Below are positions 15,619-23,082 of a stretch of 64,000 bases of DNA, one piece after another. This stretch comes from Lachnospiraceae bacterium (lineage in GTDB: Bacteria > Bacillota > Clostridia > Lachnospirales > Lachnospiraceae), in the NCBI GenBank assembly GCA_017634975.1, contig JAGBMJ010000112.1:1-64000 (forward strand), written 5' to 3'. How positions within the stretch are numbered: position 1 is the first letter of the stretch; each line of letters begins with the position of its first letter. The position numbers and the translations under genes were made by a program. The notes beneath the pieces are model-generated. The model searched no databases, was not told the origin of the DNA, and was given only the letters and a program-made list of their open reading frames with translations.

Positions 15619-16416
15619 ATGTCAGAACTGATAGAAGAGACTACAATTGATACCACTGAGCCGGAAGAGATGACGGATAAGAAGCCGGCAGAGGAATCTG
15701 TGCAGGCGGGAATGACAGAGACCGAAGAGGAAACTGCCGGGAATTCGGCACTGGATGAGGAAACGGAGGTTCCGGGACTGCGGGAAGAGACGGGGGCGGA
15801 TACGGCATCCGAAGAAACGGCTGAGACAGCGGCACCGGCATTTGATGCGGATGCTTATCTGGAACAGCTGGCGGAGGCAAAACGTTCGATCACGGCGGGG
15901 ATCGTGATCTACAAAGGGCGCATCAATGAGAAACTGCAGGAGCGCACGCCGGAAGGGTATAATGCTCTGACCTCGATCATCAATGAGCCGCAGTATGACC
16001 GTATCTCCCAGTACGATGCGGAGCTGGCGGCATTTAAGACCTCCGGTTCCATCTATCAGATGGAGGCGGGGACGGAGCCGGTCACGATCTATGACAGTAT
16101 CGAATACCTGGATGATTATACGGTTGTGTATGAACAGATGATGTTCTTCCTGCGGAGGATGCAGTTTGGTCTGGACTATTCCGATTATATGATATGGCTG
16201 CAGGAATGGTGCCTGACGGTTCATTTTGTCGTACAGATGCTGCAGGAGAGCGAACTCGGGGAAAAAGGCAGGATTGCCGTGATACTGGCGGATCTGTATG
16301 AGGAGAACGGTCAGAGGAAGGAAGCGGTCTATCTGCTCAATATGATGATGGAGCAGTGCAGGGAGGAAGAAAAAGCATTGCTTACGGAACGACTGGAGAA
16401 ACTGCAGGAGTCATAA
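15619..16416 (+). CDS. Acidic-N-terminus hypothetical protein
   Basis: A 265-residue protein of unknown family. I chose the ATG at 15619 because GAGGG lies 5 bases upstream; a GTG at 15601 is the alternative. The first 75 residues are low-complexity Glu/Thr/Ala (for example TETEEETAGNSALDEETEV) and probably disordered. The remaining 190 residues are helical, with a C-terminal TPR-like hairpin (VILADLYEENGQRKEAVYLL). It ends 3 bases before a glycosyltransferase gene, so the two are likely co-translated. With its unusual upstream repeats, a role in flagellar or surface glycosylation is possible but unproven. Confidence 0.55.
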   Translation: MSELIEETTIDTTEPEEMTDKKPAEESVQAGMTETEEETAGNSALDEETEVPGLREETGADTASEETAETAAPAFDADAYLEQLAEAKRSITAGIVIYKGRINEKLQERTPEGYNALTSIINEPQYDRISQYDAELAAFKTSGSIYQMEAGTEPVTIYDSIEYLDDYTVVYEQMMFFLRRMQFGLDYSDYMIWLQEWCLTVHFVVQMLQESELGEKGRIAVILADLYEENGQRKEAVYLLNMMMEQCREEEKALLTERLEKLQES

Positions 16417-16419
16417 GGG

Positions 16420-17100
16420 ATGAACGGGAAAAAGTTTTGTTTTCTGATCGTTACAAATAAAGAAGAATATTATAACGAATGCGTCTATTACATCAGCAAT
16501 CTGAAAGTTCCCGAAGGGTACGTGATGGAGTGTGTTCCGGTGACGAACGCCACCGGGATGGCTTCCGGTTACAATGCGGCGATGCAGGTGACGGATGCAA
16601 AATACAAGGTCTTTATTCACCAGGATGTGTTTATCCTGAACCGGCATTTTCTGGGGGATCTGCTCAAGATCTTTGATTCGGATCCGCAGATTGGTATGGT
16701 GGGAGTGACGGGGATCCAGAAGCTTCCGAAGGACATGCTGCTCTGGGGGGCTCCGCGGGTTGGTGCACTGTACAACAGCGGAACGGGAAAGACTGATTAT
16801 GAGCATTATTCCTACGAACTGAGTGACGGGATGGACGAGGTGGAATGCGTGGACGGCCTGCTGATGGCGACAACGGCAGAGCTGAAATGGCGGGCGGATC
16901 TGTTTGACGGCTGGGATCTGTACGATGCGTCCCAGAGTTGTGAACTGCGGCGCAAAGGGTATAAGCTGGTGGTGCCGGTGCAGAAACAGCCATGGGTATT
17001 TCATGATAAGGCGATCTCCGCGGTGTGGAATTATAATAAGTACAGAAAGATCTTCCTGAAAGAATATGCGGCGGAGCTGGAAGACGCGGAGCAGAAGTAA
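16420..17100 (+). CDS. Glycosyltransferase-like protein (PF13712 type)
   Basis: A 226-residue protein resembling the compact glycosyltransferase-like family PF13712. A first strand FCFLIVTNKEEYYNECVYYI is followed by NATGMASGYNAAM and KVFIHQDVFI, where the H-Q-D segment takes the place of DXD. The C-terminal acceptor region has GWDLYDASQSCELRRKGYK and WVFHD. It has no membrane segment, so it should act in the cytoplasm. The start codon overlaps nothing and lies 3 bases after the acidic orphan, and it ends just before the rpmG promoter. The acceptor is unknown. Confidence 0.75.
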   Translation: MNGKKFCFLIVTNKEEYYNECVYYISNLKVPEGYVMECVPVTNATGMASGYNAAMQVTDAKYKVFIHQDVFILNRHFLGDLLKIFDSDPQIGMVGVTGIQKLPKDMLLWGAPRVGALYNSGTGKTDYEHYSYELSDGMDEVECVDGLLMATTAELKWRADLFDGWDLYDASQSCELRRKGYKLVVPVQKQPWVFHDKAISAVWNYNKYRKIFLKEYAAELEDAEQK

Positions 17101-17116
17101 ATAATCAAAAAAAGAG

Positions 17117-17146
17117 TTGACAGGCGTGCCGGAGATATGATATATT
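17117..17146 (+). promoter_or_regulatory. Promoter of rpmG-secE-nusG
   Basis: TTGACA (17117-17122) and TATATT (17141-17146), with 18-base spacing. This is the expected start of the rpmG-secE-nusG transcript. Confidence 0.8.
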
Positions 17147-17155
17147 ATCCTTCGC

Positions 17156-17178
17156 AAGAGCAAAAGACTCTTTTTTTT
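17156..17178 (+). terminator. Promoter-proximal attenuator-like hairpin
   Basis: AAGAG at 17156-17160 pairs with CTCTT at 17168-17172, and eight T run through 17171-17178. The hairpin begins only about 10 bases after the -10 box, so it would form at the very 5' end of the transcript. The stem is short and its efficiency is uncertain. Confidence 0.5.
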
Positions 17179-17201
17179 GTGCAATTTCAGGAGGTAGAAA
17201 G

Positions 17202-17351
17202 ATGCGTACAAGAATTACATTGGCATGCACAGAGTGCAAGCGTCGTAACTATGACACGAGCAAGGATAAGAAGACTCATCCGGATCGTATGGAAACAAAG
17301 AAATATTGCAGATTCTGCAAAGCTCACACCTTACACAAAGAGACGAAGTAA
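17202..17351 (+). CDS. rpmG: 50S ribosomal protein L33
   Basis: A 49-residue L33 of the zinc-binding type, beginning [20 protein letters not shown] and containing CTEC and CRFC pairs that hold one zinc. The protein sits near the E site of the large subunit. AGGAGG lies 8 bases before the ATG. The position directly upstream of secE and nusG is the usual clostridial order. Confidence 0.97.
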   Translation: MRTRITLACTECKRRNYDTSKDKKTHPDRMETKKYCRFCKAHTLHKETK

Positions 17352-17379
17352 GTTTTTTATTTAGGTAAGGAGGCCGATT

Positions 17380-17586
17380 ATGGCGAAGACCGAAGAGAAA
17401 AAGGCAAAAAAGCCCCCTTTCTTGAAAGGCGTCAAGACCGAGTATAAGAAGATCAGCTGGCCGGAGAAGAAATCGCTGACCCGGCAGACGGTGGCGGTAG
17501 TTGTGATCACTACCATTATATCCGTGTTGATCGCTGTACTTGACTATGTGATCAAGTATGGTGTGGAATTCTTGACAACATTTTAG
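17380..17586 (+). CDS. secE: Preprotein translocase subunit SecE
   Basis: A 68-residue single-span SecE. The conserved amphipathic segment VKTEYKKISWPEKKSLTRQT is followed by one membrane helix (VAVVVITTIISVLIAVLDYV). SecE clamps the two halves of SecY in the translocon. AAGGAGG precedes the ATG, and nusG starts 14 bases after the stop. Confidence 0.97.
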   Translation: MAKTEEKKAKKPPFLKGVKTEYKKISWPEKKSLTRQTVAVVVITTIISVLIAVLDYVIKYGVEFLTTF

Positions 17587-17600
17587 GGTGGAGAGAGACT

Positions 17601-18281
17601 ATGGCAGACACGAAAGCAAAGGTCAAACGAATGGGTGAACTGCAGGCGATCCTTGCAGGACCGGAAGAGACCAGTGAGATCTTGAAACCGGTACGTACCG
17701 TTTCCGAAGAGGAAATGAAGAATCTGGAAGATCATGATATCGGCCAGAGCGACAACAAGTCCGGCCGCGGTATGGGCTGGTATGTGGTACACACCTATTC
17801 GGGTTATGAGAAGAAGGTCAAAGAGACCATCGAGAACGTGGTAGAAAACCGGCATCTGGAGAACAAGATCCTTGAGGTCAAGGTTCCGATGCAGGAAGTC
17901 GTAGAGATCAGTTCCAAGGGCAAGAAAACGGTCCAGAAGAAGAGCTATCCGGGATATGTTTGGATCCATATGGATGCAGATGACAGTGAGGCGTGGTATG
18001 TAGTACGTAATACCCGCGGCGTGACCGGTTTCGTCGGACCGGGGAGCAAGCCGGTACCTTTGGAAGATTACGAGATCGAAAAGATCGATCAGGATAAGGT
18101 GGCACAGGTAGAGTTCGAGAAGGGCGATACCATTATGATCACGGATGGTGCCTGGAAGGATACCATCGGTAATGTATCCAGGATCGACGAGAACAAGCAG
18201 ACCGTTACCATTATGGTTGAGATGTTCGGACGTGAGACTCCGGTAGAAATCGGTTTCTATCAGGTGAAGAAGATCGATTAA
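17601..18281 (+). CDS. nusG: Transcription termination/antitermination factor NusG
   Basis: NusG binds RNA polymerase and affects pausing and termination. The NGN domain starts at GWYVVHTYSGYEKKVKETIE (about residue 59) and includes KSYPGYVWIHM and VRNTRGVTGFVG. The KOW domain is GDTIMITDGAWKDTIGNVSR near residues 173-192. At 226 residues it is about 50 longer than usual because of a charged N-terminal extension (residues 1-57) without recognisable homology. The start is supported by GGAGAGAG before the ATG. An internal ATG at residue 39 would give a nearer-to-normal length. Confidence 0.95.
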   Translation: MADTKAKVKRMGELQAILAGPEETSEILKPVRTVSEEEMKNLEDHDIGQSDNKSGRGMGWYVVHTYSGYEKKVKETIENVVENRHLENKILEVKVPMQEVVEISSKGKKTVQKKSYPGYVWIHMDADDSEAWYVVRNTRGVTGFVGPGSKPVPLEDYEIEKIDQDKVAQVEFEKGDTIMITDGAWKDTIGNVSRIDENKQTVTIMVEMFGRETPVEIGFYQVKKID

Positions 18282-18304
18282 GATCCGGCAGATTAAGTTT
18301 ATTC

Positions 18305-18387
18305 GATGATCGTGTACAATCCCGTGCACATCATCCGGATATGTGGGAGCGGTATCAGAATATACAGATACTGCGCCACTACCACAT
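18305..18387 (+). ncRNA. Structured leader of rplK-rplA
   Basis: Two hairpins lie between nusG and rplK. One pairs GATGAT...GTAC with GTGCACATCATC (18305-18335). The second pairs ATGTGG (18341) with CCACAT (18382-18387) and has inner GTATC/GATAC arms. There is no T-tract. In other bacteria, L1 represses its operon by binding a hairpin before rplK, and I suggest the second hairpin as that target. This is an inference from position only. Confidence 0.45.
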
Positions 18388-18408
18388 TTATATAAGGAGG
18401 AAGCCAAA

Positions 18409-18834
18409 ATGGCAAAGAAAGTAACTGGTTACATCAAATTGCAGATTCCGGCAGGAAAAGCAACACCGGCACCGCCCGTTGGTCCTGCTCTGGGTCAGCA
18501 CGGCGTAAACATCGTTGAATTCACAAAGCAGTTCAACGCACAGACCGCAGACAAGGGTGATCTGATCATCCCGGTAGTCATCACGGTATATGCTGATCGT
18601 TCTTTCAGCTTTATCACAAAGACTCCGCCTGCAGCAGTTCTCATCAAGAAGGCCTGCAATCTGAAGTCCGCATCCGCGACACCGAACAAGACCAAGGTAG
18701 CTACCATCTCCAAGGCTAAGGTACGCGAGATCGCTGAACTGAAGATGCCGGATCTGAATGCTGCATCCATCGAAGCCGCTATGTCCATGATCGCAGGTAC
18801 CTGCCGCAGCATGGGCGTGACTGTAGAAGAGTAA
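18409..18834 (+). CDS. rplK: 50S ribosomal protein L11
   Basis: A standard 141-residue L11 beginning [20 protein letters not shown], with the N-terminal thiostrepton-region motif [14 protein letters not shown] and the C-terminal rRNA-binding domain ([12 protein letters not shown]). It forms the GTPase-associated centre with 23S rRNA and L10/L12. The ATG at 18409 has AAGGAGG upstream; a longer frame from 18343 runs through the leader hairpin and is rejected. rplA follows after 13 bases. Confidence 0.97.
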   Translation: MAKKVTGYIKLQIPAGKATPAPPVGPALGQHGVNIVEFTKQFNAQTADKGDLIIPVVITVYADRSFSFITKTPPAAVLIKKACNLKSASATPNKTKVATISKAKVREIAELKMPDLNAASIEAAMSMIAGTCRSMGVTVEE

Positions 18835-18847
18835 GGAGGAGATCACG

Positions 18848-19537
18848 ATGAAGCACGGAAAGAAATACACAGAGGCAATGAAGCAGTTTGACCGCGCAAC
18901 CTACTACGATCTGGCAGAGGCTTGCGGTATGGTCAAGAAGACCGCTACTGCAAAGTTTGATGAGACAGTAGAGGTTCATATCAGAACGGGCTGTGACGGA
19001 CGTCACGCAGAGCAGCAGATCCGCGGCGCTGTAGTACTTCCGAACGGTACCGGTAAGACAGTAAGAGTTCTGGTTTTCGCTAAGGGCGACAAGATCAATG
19101 AGGCAGAAGCTGCAGGCGCTGATTATGTTGGCGGTGAGGAGCTGATCCCGAAGATCCAGAACGAAGGCTGGTTTGAGTTTGACGTAGTAGTAGCTACACC
19201 GGATATGATGGGTGTTGTAGGTCGTCTGGGTAAAGTGCTCGGTCCTAAGGGCTTGATGCCGAACCCGAAGGCCGGAACCGTAACCATGGATGTTACCAAG
19301 GCAATCAACGATATCAAAGCCGGTAAGATTGAATACAGACTGGACAAGAGCAACATCATCCACTGCCCGATCGGTAAGGCTTCCTTTACGGAAGAGCAGC
19401 TTAGCGAGAATCTGGGTGCGCTGATGGATGCTATTGTAAAAGCTAAACCGAGCACACTGAAAGGCCAGTATCTGCGCAGCATTACGCTGGCAACGACGAT
19501 GGGCCCGGGCGTACGTATCAGTACTGCTAAGTTCTAA
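18848..19537 (+). CDS. rplA: 50S ribosomal protein L1
   Basis: A 229-residue L1 with the family motifs [20 protein letters not shown], near-invariant [20 protein letters not shown] and [18 protein letters not shown]1 forms the stalk at the E site and in many bacteria also represses its own operon. TAAGGAGG precedes the ATG. A strong terminator follows, so the L11-L1 operon ends here and is separate from L10-L12. Confidence 0.97.
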   Translation: MKHGKKYTEAMKQFDRATYYDLAEACGMVKKTATAKFDETVEVHIRTGCDGRHAEQQIRGAVVLPNGTGKTVRVLVFAKGDKINEAEAAGADYVGGEELIPKIQNEGWFEFDVVVATPDMMGVVGRLGKVLGPKGLMPNPKAGTVTMDVTKAINDIKAGKIEYRLDKSNIIHCPIGKASFTEEQLSENLGALMDAIVKAKPSTLKGQYLRSITLATTMGPGVRISTAKF

Positions 19538-19561
19538 AGAAATACAAAGGTTATCTCACGG

Positions 19562-19590
19562 CCCCCATGATCTCTCATGGGGGTTGTTTT
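19562..19590 (+). terminator. Terminator of rplKA
   Basis: CCCCCATGA pairs with TCATGGGGG around a TCTC loop, followed by TTGTTTT. It separates the ribosomal operon from the envelope genes downstream. Confidence 0.9.
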
Positions 19591-19601
19591 ATGAGTAAGG
19601 G

Positions 19602-20981
19602 ATGAAGAAGAAAAAGAAGCGATTTCCGAAACAACTGAAGATCTTTCTGATCACACTGGCGGTAGTGCTGGTCATGGGCACGATGCTGATGCTGGCGCGC
19701 AGGGCGGCAAAGACCCGGGAAGCAGAACAGAAGGAGACGGGCACGGTTAGCGTTGCGCCGGACGTGGACACTGCGGATGTTGTGGCTTTGCCGACGGATG
19801 ATCCGGTGACAGATGCTTCGGCAGAAACAACGGGATCGGCAGCTGCAGCACCGACGACGGTGGAACTCGTACCGGCTTCAGATGCAATCCCGACCGGGAC
19901 GGAAGAAGGATCGGAGGATGCAGCGGTACCGACAGAGGCGGTAACGGAAGAAATCCCCGGTGCAGTTGCGCTGGGCAGCGGGATATCCGCGGAGCATATC
20001 TACACTGTGGATACGGCGGAAGAAGGGAAGATCACGTTTGCGTTTGCCGGAGACATTCTATTTGACCCCGGCTATGCCATTTATTCCAAGTATCGTCAGA
20101 ACGGGTGCGTTCTGGAAAACTGCATCTCGCCGGATCTGCTGGGACGGATGCGGGATGCGGATGTGTGCATCGTGAACAACGAGTTTCCGTATTCGAAGGG
20201 CGGATCTCCGTGTGAAGGCAAGACCTATACCTTTCGGGCGGATCCTTCCTCGGTGGAGATATTGAAAAATATGGGCGTGGATATCGCCGGGGTGGCGAAC
20301 AATCACGCATTTGATTATGGCCTGCAGGCGTTTGAAGATACGCTGACGACGCTGGCAGATGCCAATATTCCTTATGCCGGTGGCGGCCGGAATCTGGAAG
20401 AGGCCAAAAAGCCGATCTACGTCCTTGCAGGTGGGATGAAGATCGGGATCGTATGTGCAACGCAGATCGAGCGATACAACAATCCGCATTCAAAAGCGGC
20501 AACGGATACGCAGGCGGGATTGCTCCGCAGCTTTCCGGATATCAATATGACTCTGGACGCGATACGGACCGCGGAGGCAAACAGTGATTTTGTGATCCTG
20601 CTGATCCATTGGGGAACGGAGCTGGAGGTAGAGCCGGACTGGGCACAGAACGAACAGTTACCGAAATTTCTGGAGGCCGGTGCCGATGCGATCATCGGGG
20701 CGCATCCGCATATCCTGCAGCAGGTGGCCTATAAGAGCGGTGTACCGGTGGTTTACAGTATGGGCAATTTCTGGTTCAATTCCAAGACGCTGGATACCTG
20801 CCTGATCGAGCTGACCCTGGCGGGGGGCAGCATTGAGAGTCTGCGCTTCGTGCCCTGCCTGCAGACGAACAGTACGGTAAAGATGCTGCATGACGGGGAA
20901 GCAGACCGCGTGCTGGAGTATATGCGGTCGATCTCGCCGAGTGTGAATATCGATGGGGATGGACGGATCACGGCAAGATAA
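19602..20981 (+). CDS. CapA-family poly-gamma-glutamate capsule-type protein
   Basis: A 459-residue membrane-anchored protein. A basic N-terminus and one membrane helix (about residues 12-32) are followed by a Thr/Ala/Glu-rich linker and a CapA/PgsA metallophosphoesterase-like domain. That domain contains FAGDILFDPGYAIYSK, VNNEFPYSKGG, AGVANNHAFDYG, LIHWGTELE and AIIGAHPHILQ, including the Asp, Asn and His metal ligands of the family. Members are linked to polyglutamate capsule synthesis, though many have unknown substrates. It starts 12 bases after the rplA terminator. An Asp/Glu racemase follows, a sensible partner if D-glutamate or D-aspartate is used. Confidence 0.85.
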   Translation: MKKKKKRFPKQLKIFLITLAVVLVMGTMLMLARRAAKTREAEQKETGTVSVAPDVDTADVVALPTDDPVTDASAETTGSAAAAPTTVELVPASDAIPTGTEEGSEDAAVPTEAVTEEIPGAVALGSGISAEHIYTVDTAEEGKITFAFAGDILFDPGYAIYSKYRQNGCVLENCISPDLLGRMRDADVCIVNNEFPYSKGGSPCEGKTYTFRADPSSVEILKNMGVDIAGVANNHAFDYGLQAFEDTLTTLADANIPYAGGGRNLEEAKKPIYVLAGGMKIGIVCATQIERYNNPHSKAATDTQAGLLRSFPDINMTLDAIRTAEANSDFVILLIHWGTELEVEPDWAQNEQLPKFLEAGADAIIGAHPHILQQVAYKSGVPVVYSMGNFWFNSKTLDTCLIELTLAGGSIESLRFVPCLQTNSTVKMLHDGEADRVLEYMRSISPSVNIDGDGRITAR

Positions 20982-21031
20982 ACGGATTGGAAAAAGGGAT
21001 GGAATGCGCGAGGAAACTCCCCTGCGGAGCA

Positions 21032-21757
21032 ATGGATACGATGAAGACACTGGGTGTGATCGGCGGCCTTGGGCCTATGGCAAGTGCATATTTTCTGCGG
21101 ATGGTGACGGAGATGACGGATGCGGCGACGGATCAGGAGCATTTTGAAGTGCTGCTGCACAGCTGCCCGCAGATCCCGGATCGTACACGCTTTTTGCTTG
21201 GCAAAAGCGAGGAGGATCCCTGCCCGCCGATGATACGGATCGGAAGGAAGCTGGCGGAGAACGGGGCGGAGCTGATCGCGATCCCCTGTGTTACGGCAAA
21301 TTTCTTTTACCGGCGGCTGAATGCAGAGATCCCGGTACCAGTGATCGATATCATTTCCGAAACAGCAGAATATCTGGCAGCCCGCGGTGTGAAATGTGTC
21401 GGGATCATGGCAACGGACGGAACCGTCCGCTGCGGTTTTTTCCAGAAACAGCTGGAGCGGGAAGGAATCCGTGTGGTTTTGCCGTCGGAAAGCGGACAGC
21501 AGGATGTGATGCGCGTGATCTATGACGATGTCAAGGCCAACCGGCCGGTGAATATGGAACGCTTTGAACACGCCGCCGGGGAACTGCGCGGTGCCGGCAG
21601 TGAAGTGATCCTGCTCGGATGTACGGAGCTGTCCATGGCGCATCGCGACAATGCCATCGGGGCGGGGTATCTCGATGTGATGCAGCTGATGGCAAAAGTG
21701 AGTGTAGAGCAGTGCGGGAAGCTGAAACAGGAGTTTACGGAACTGATCACGATATAA
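21032..21757 (+). CDS. Aspartate/glutamate racemase family protein
   Basis: A 241-residue member of the Asp/Glu racemase superfamily, converting L- and D-acidic amino acids through two cysteines. The first cysteine lies in AIPCVTANFFY and the second in ILLGCTELS; the N-terminus has TLGVIGGLGPMASAYF. The start is uncertain: ATGs at 20999, 21032 and 21041 are all in frame, and GCGGAG lies 11 bases before 21041. It follows the CapA gene within about 50 bases, with no terminator between, and probably shares its transcript. Confidence 0.85.
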   Translation: MDTMKTLGVIGGLGPMASAYFLRMVTEMTDAATDQEHFEVLLHSCPQIPDRTRFLLGKSEEDPCPPMIRIGRKLAENGAELIAIPCVTANFFYRRLNAEIPVPVIDIISETAEYLAARGVKCVGIMATDGTVRCGFFQKQLEREGIRVVLPSESGQQDVMRVIYDDVKANRPVNMERFEHAAGELRGAGSEVILLGCTELSMAHRDNAIGAGYLDVMQLMAKVSVEQCGKLKQEFTELITI

Positions 21758-21781
21758 ATATGAATTCAAAATAAAAAATGC

Positions 21782-21810
21782 TTGACAGCAGGACAGGCAT
21801 ATGATAATCT
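21782..21810 (+). promoter_or_regulatory. Promoter of rplJL
   Basis: TTGACA (21782-21787), a 17-base spacer and TAATCT (21805-21810), about 20 bases before the L10 leader. Confidence 0.8.
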
Positions 21811-21829
21811 ATTCAAGGTTTGTAAAAAC

Positions 21830-21942
21830 CATGCCGTAGACAGCAGGTGCCGCGAGGCATAAAAGTGAATGCTTACCTGCCGAGGAGAAAAGAAGGTTGT
21901 GAAAGACTGTAATTCTCCGGCATATCCGGGGATTTTCTTTTA
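21830..21942 (+). ncRNA. Ribosomal protein L10 leader with attenuator
   Basis: This is the classic L10 leader of Firmicutes. CCGTAGACAGCAGGTGCCG near 21834 and CTTACCTGCCGAGG ending at 21891 form the conserved kink-turn-bearing arm that L10(L12)4 binds. A hairpin at 21911-21930 (AATTCTCCGG with CCGGGGATT) followed by TTTTCTTTT is the terminator that the L10-bound form should favour. Excess L10 thus stops transcription into rplJL. Confidence 0.9.
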
Positions 21943-21981
21943 TAGAGAATATCTCCAAAAATAAAATAAGGAGGTAGAAAG

Positions 21982-22509
21982 ATGGCAAAGGTAGAGCTGA
22001 AAAAGCCGATCGTTGAGGAAATAACCGAGGCGATCAAAGATGCCCAGTCCGTAGTTATCGTAGACCACAGAGGTCTTACGGTAGAGCAGGACACAGCACT
22101 TCGTAAGCAGTTAAGAGAAGCTGGTATCACTTATAAAGTTTATAAGAATACCATGATGCATCTCGCATTCAAGGATACTGCTTGTGAAGGTTTGGATCAG
22201 TATCTGGAAGGACCGAGCGCGATCGCGATTTCCAAGACTGATGCAACAGCACCGGCCCGTGAGATCGTTAAGTTTGCAAAGACGGCTCCGAAGCTGGAAG
22301 TCAAGGGTGGTATCGTAGAAGGTACCGTTTATGACGCGAAAGGCATTGCAGATATTGCAACCGTTCCGTCAAGAGAGGAACTGCTTTCCAAGTTGCTTGG
22401 ATCCCTGCAGTCTCCGATCACAAATCTGGCTCGCGTACTGAATCAGATCGCCGAAAAAGGTGGCGAAGGCGCAGCCGCTGCATCCGAGGAAGCTCCTGCA
22501 GCAGAGTAA
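21982..22509 (+). CDS. rplJ: 50S ribosomal protein L10
   Basis: A 175-residue L10, beginning MAKVELKKPIVEEITEAIKD, with VVIVDHRGLTVEQDTALRKQ and YKVYKNTMMHLAF typical of the rRNA-binding N-domain and an Ala/Glu-rich C-terminus where L12 dimers attach. AAGGAGG precedes the ATG. Expression should be autoregulated by the upstream L10 leader. rplL follows after 35 bases. Confidence 0.97.
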   Translation: MAKVELKKPIVEEITEAIKDAQSVVIVDHRGLTVEQDTALRKQLREAGITYKVYKNTMMHLAFKDTACEGLDQYLEGPSAIAISKTDATAPAREIVKFAKTAPKLEVKGGIVEGTVYDAKGIADIATVPSREELLSKLLGSLQSPITNLARVLNQIAEKGGEGAAAASEEAPAAE

Positions 22510-22544
22510 GAATAACCGATAATATCGAATGGAGGTAAAATCAA

Positions 22545-22925
22545 ATGGCTAAGTTGTCCAAAGAGGAATTTATTGAAATGATCAAAGAGTACAGCGTACT
22601 TGAGCTGAGCGAGATCGTAAAGGCTTGCGAGGAAGAGTTCGGTGTATCCGCAGCAGCAGGTGTTGTTGTTGCAGCAGCAGGTGCAGCAGCAGGCGGCGCA
22701 GCTGAAGAAGAGAAGACTGAGTTTGACGTAGAGCTGACCAGCTTCGGCGAGAAGAAGATGGACGTTATCAAGGTAATCCGTACCATCACAGGTCTGGGCC
22801 TGAAGGAGTCCAAGGAACTGGTAGAAGGCGCTCCGAAGATGGTAAAGGAAGGCGCTTCCAAGGACGAAGCAAACGACATCAAGGCAAAGCTGGAAGAAGT
22901 TGGCGCAAAGGTTACTCTGAAGTAA
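22545..22925 (+). CDS. rplL: 50S ribosomal protein L7/L12
   Basis: A 126-residue L12. The N-terminal dimerisation domain ([20 protein letters not shown]) is followed by an Ala/Gly-rich hinge (near residues 40-55) and a C-terminal factor-binding domain with [20 protein letters not shown] and [12 protein letters not shown]. The L12 stalk recruits translation GTPases. GGAGG lies upstream of the ATG, and a perfect terminator closes the operon. Confidence 0.97.
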   Translation: MAKLSKEEFIEMIKEYSVLELSEIVKACEEEFGVSAAAGVVVAAAGAAAGGAAEEEKTEFDVELTSFGEKKMDVIKVIRTITGLGLKESKELVEGAPKMVKEGASKDEANDIKAKLEEVGAKVTLK

Positions 22926-22946
22926 TTCAAACCAATGAATCCTATG

Positions 22947-22977
22947 GGGATCTCCAAGATATGGGGATCCCTTTTTT
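22947..22977 (+). terminator. Terminator of rplJL
   Basis: GGGATCTCC pairs with GGGGATCCC (one G-T pair) around a 7-base loop, followed by six T. Confidence 0.9.
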
Positions 22978-22993
22978 GATGTAATACCATATC

Positions 22994-23022
22994 TTGACAA
23001 AAGGATACGATAACGATAAAAT
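22994..23022 (+). promoter_or_regulatory. Promoter of the dlt-like operon
   Basis: TTGACA (22994-22999) and TAAAAT (23017-23022), with 17-base spacing. A second, stand-alone TATAAT lies at 23031-23036 without a good -35. Confidence 0.65.
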
Positions 23023-23082
23023 AGGCGTGCTATAATTTGAAACGGAAAAAGGGCGGAGCAAGGCTGCCAGCAGGTGATCAAC

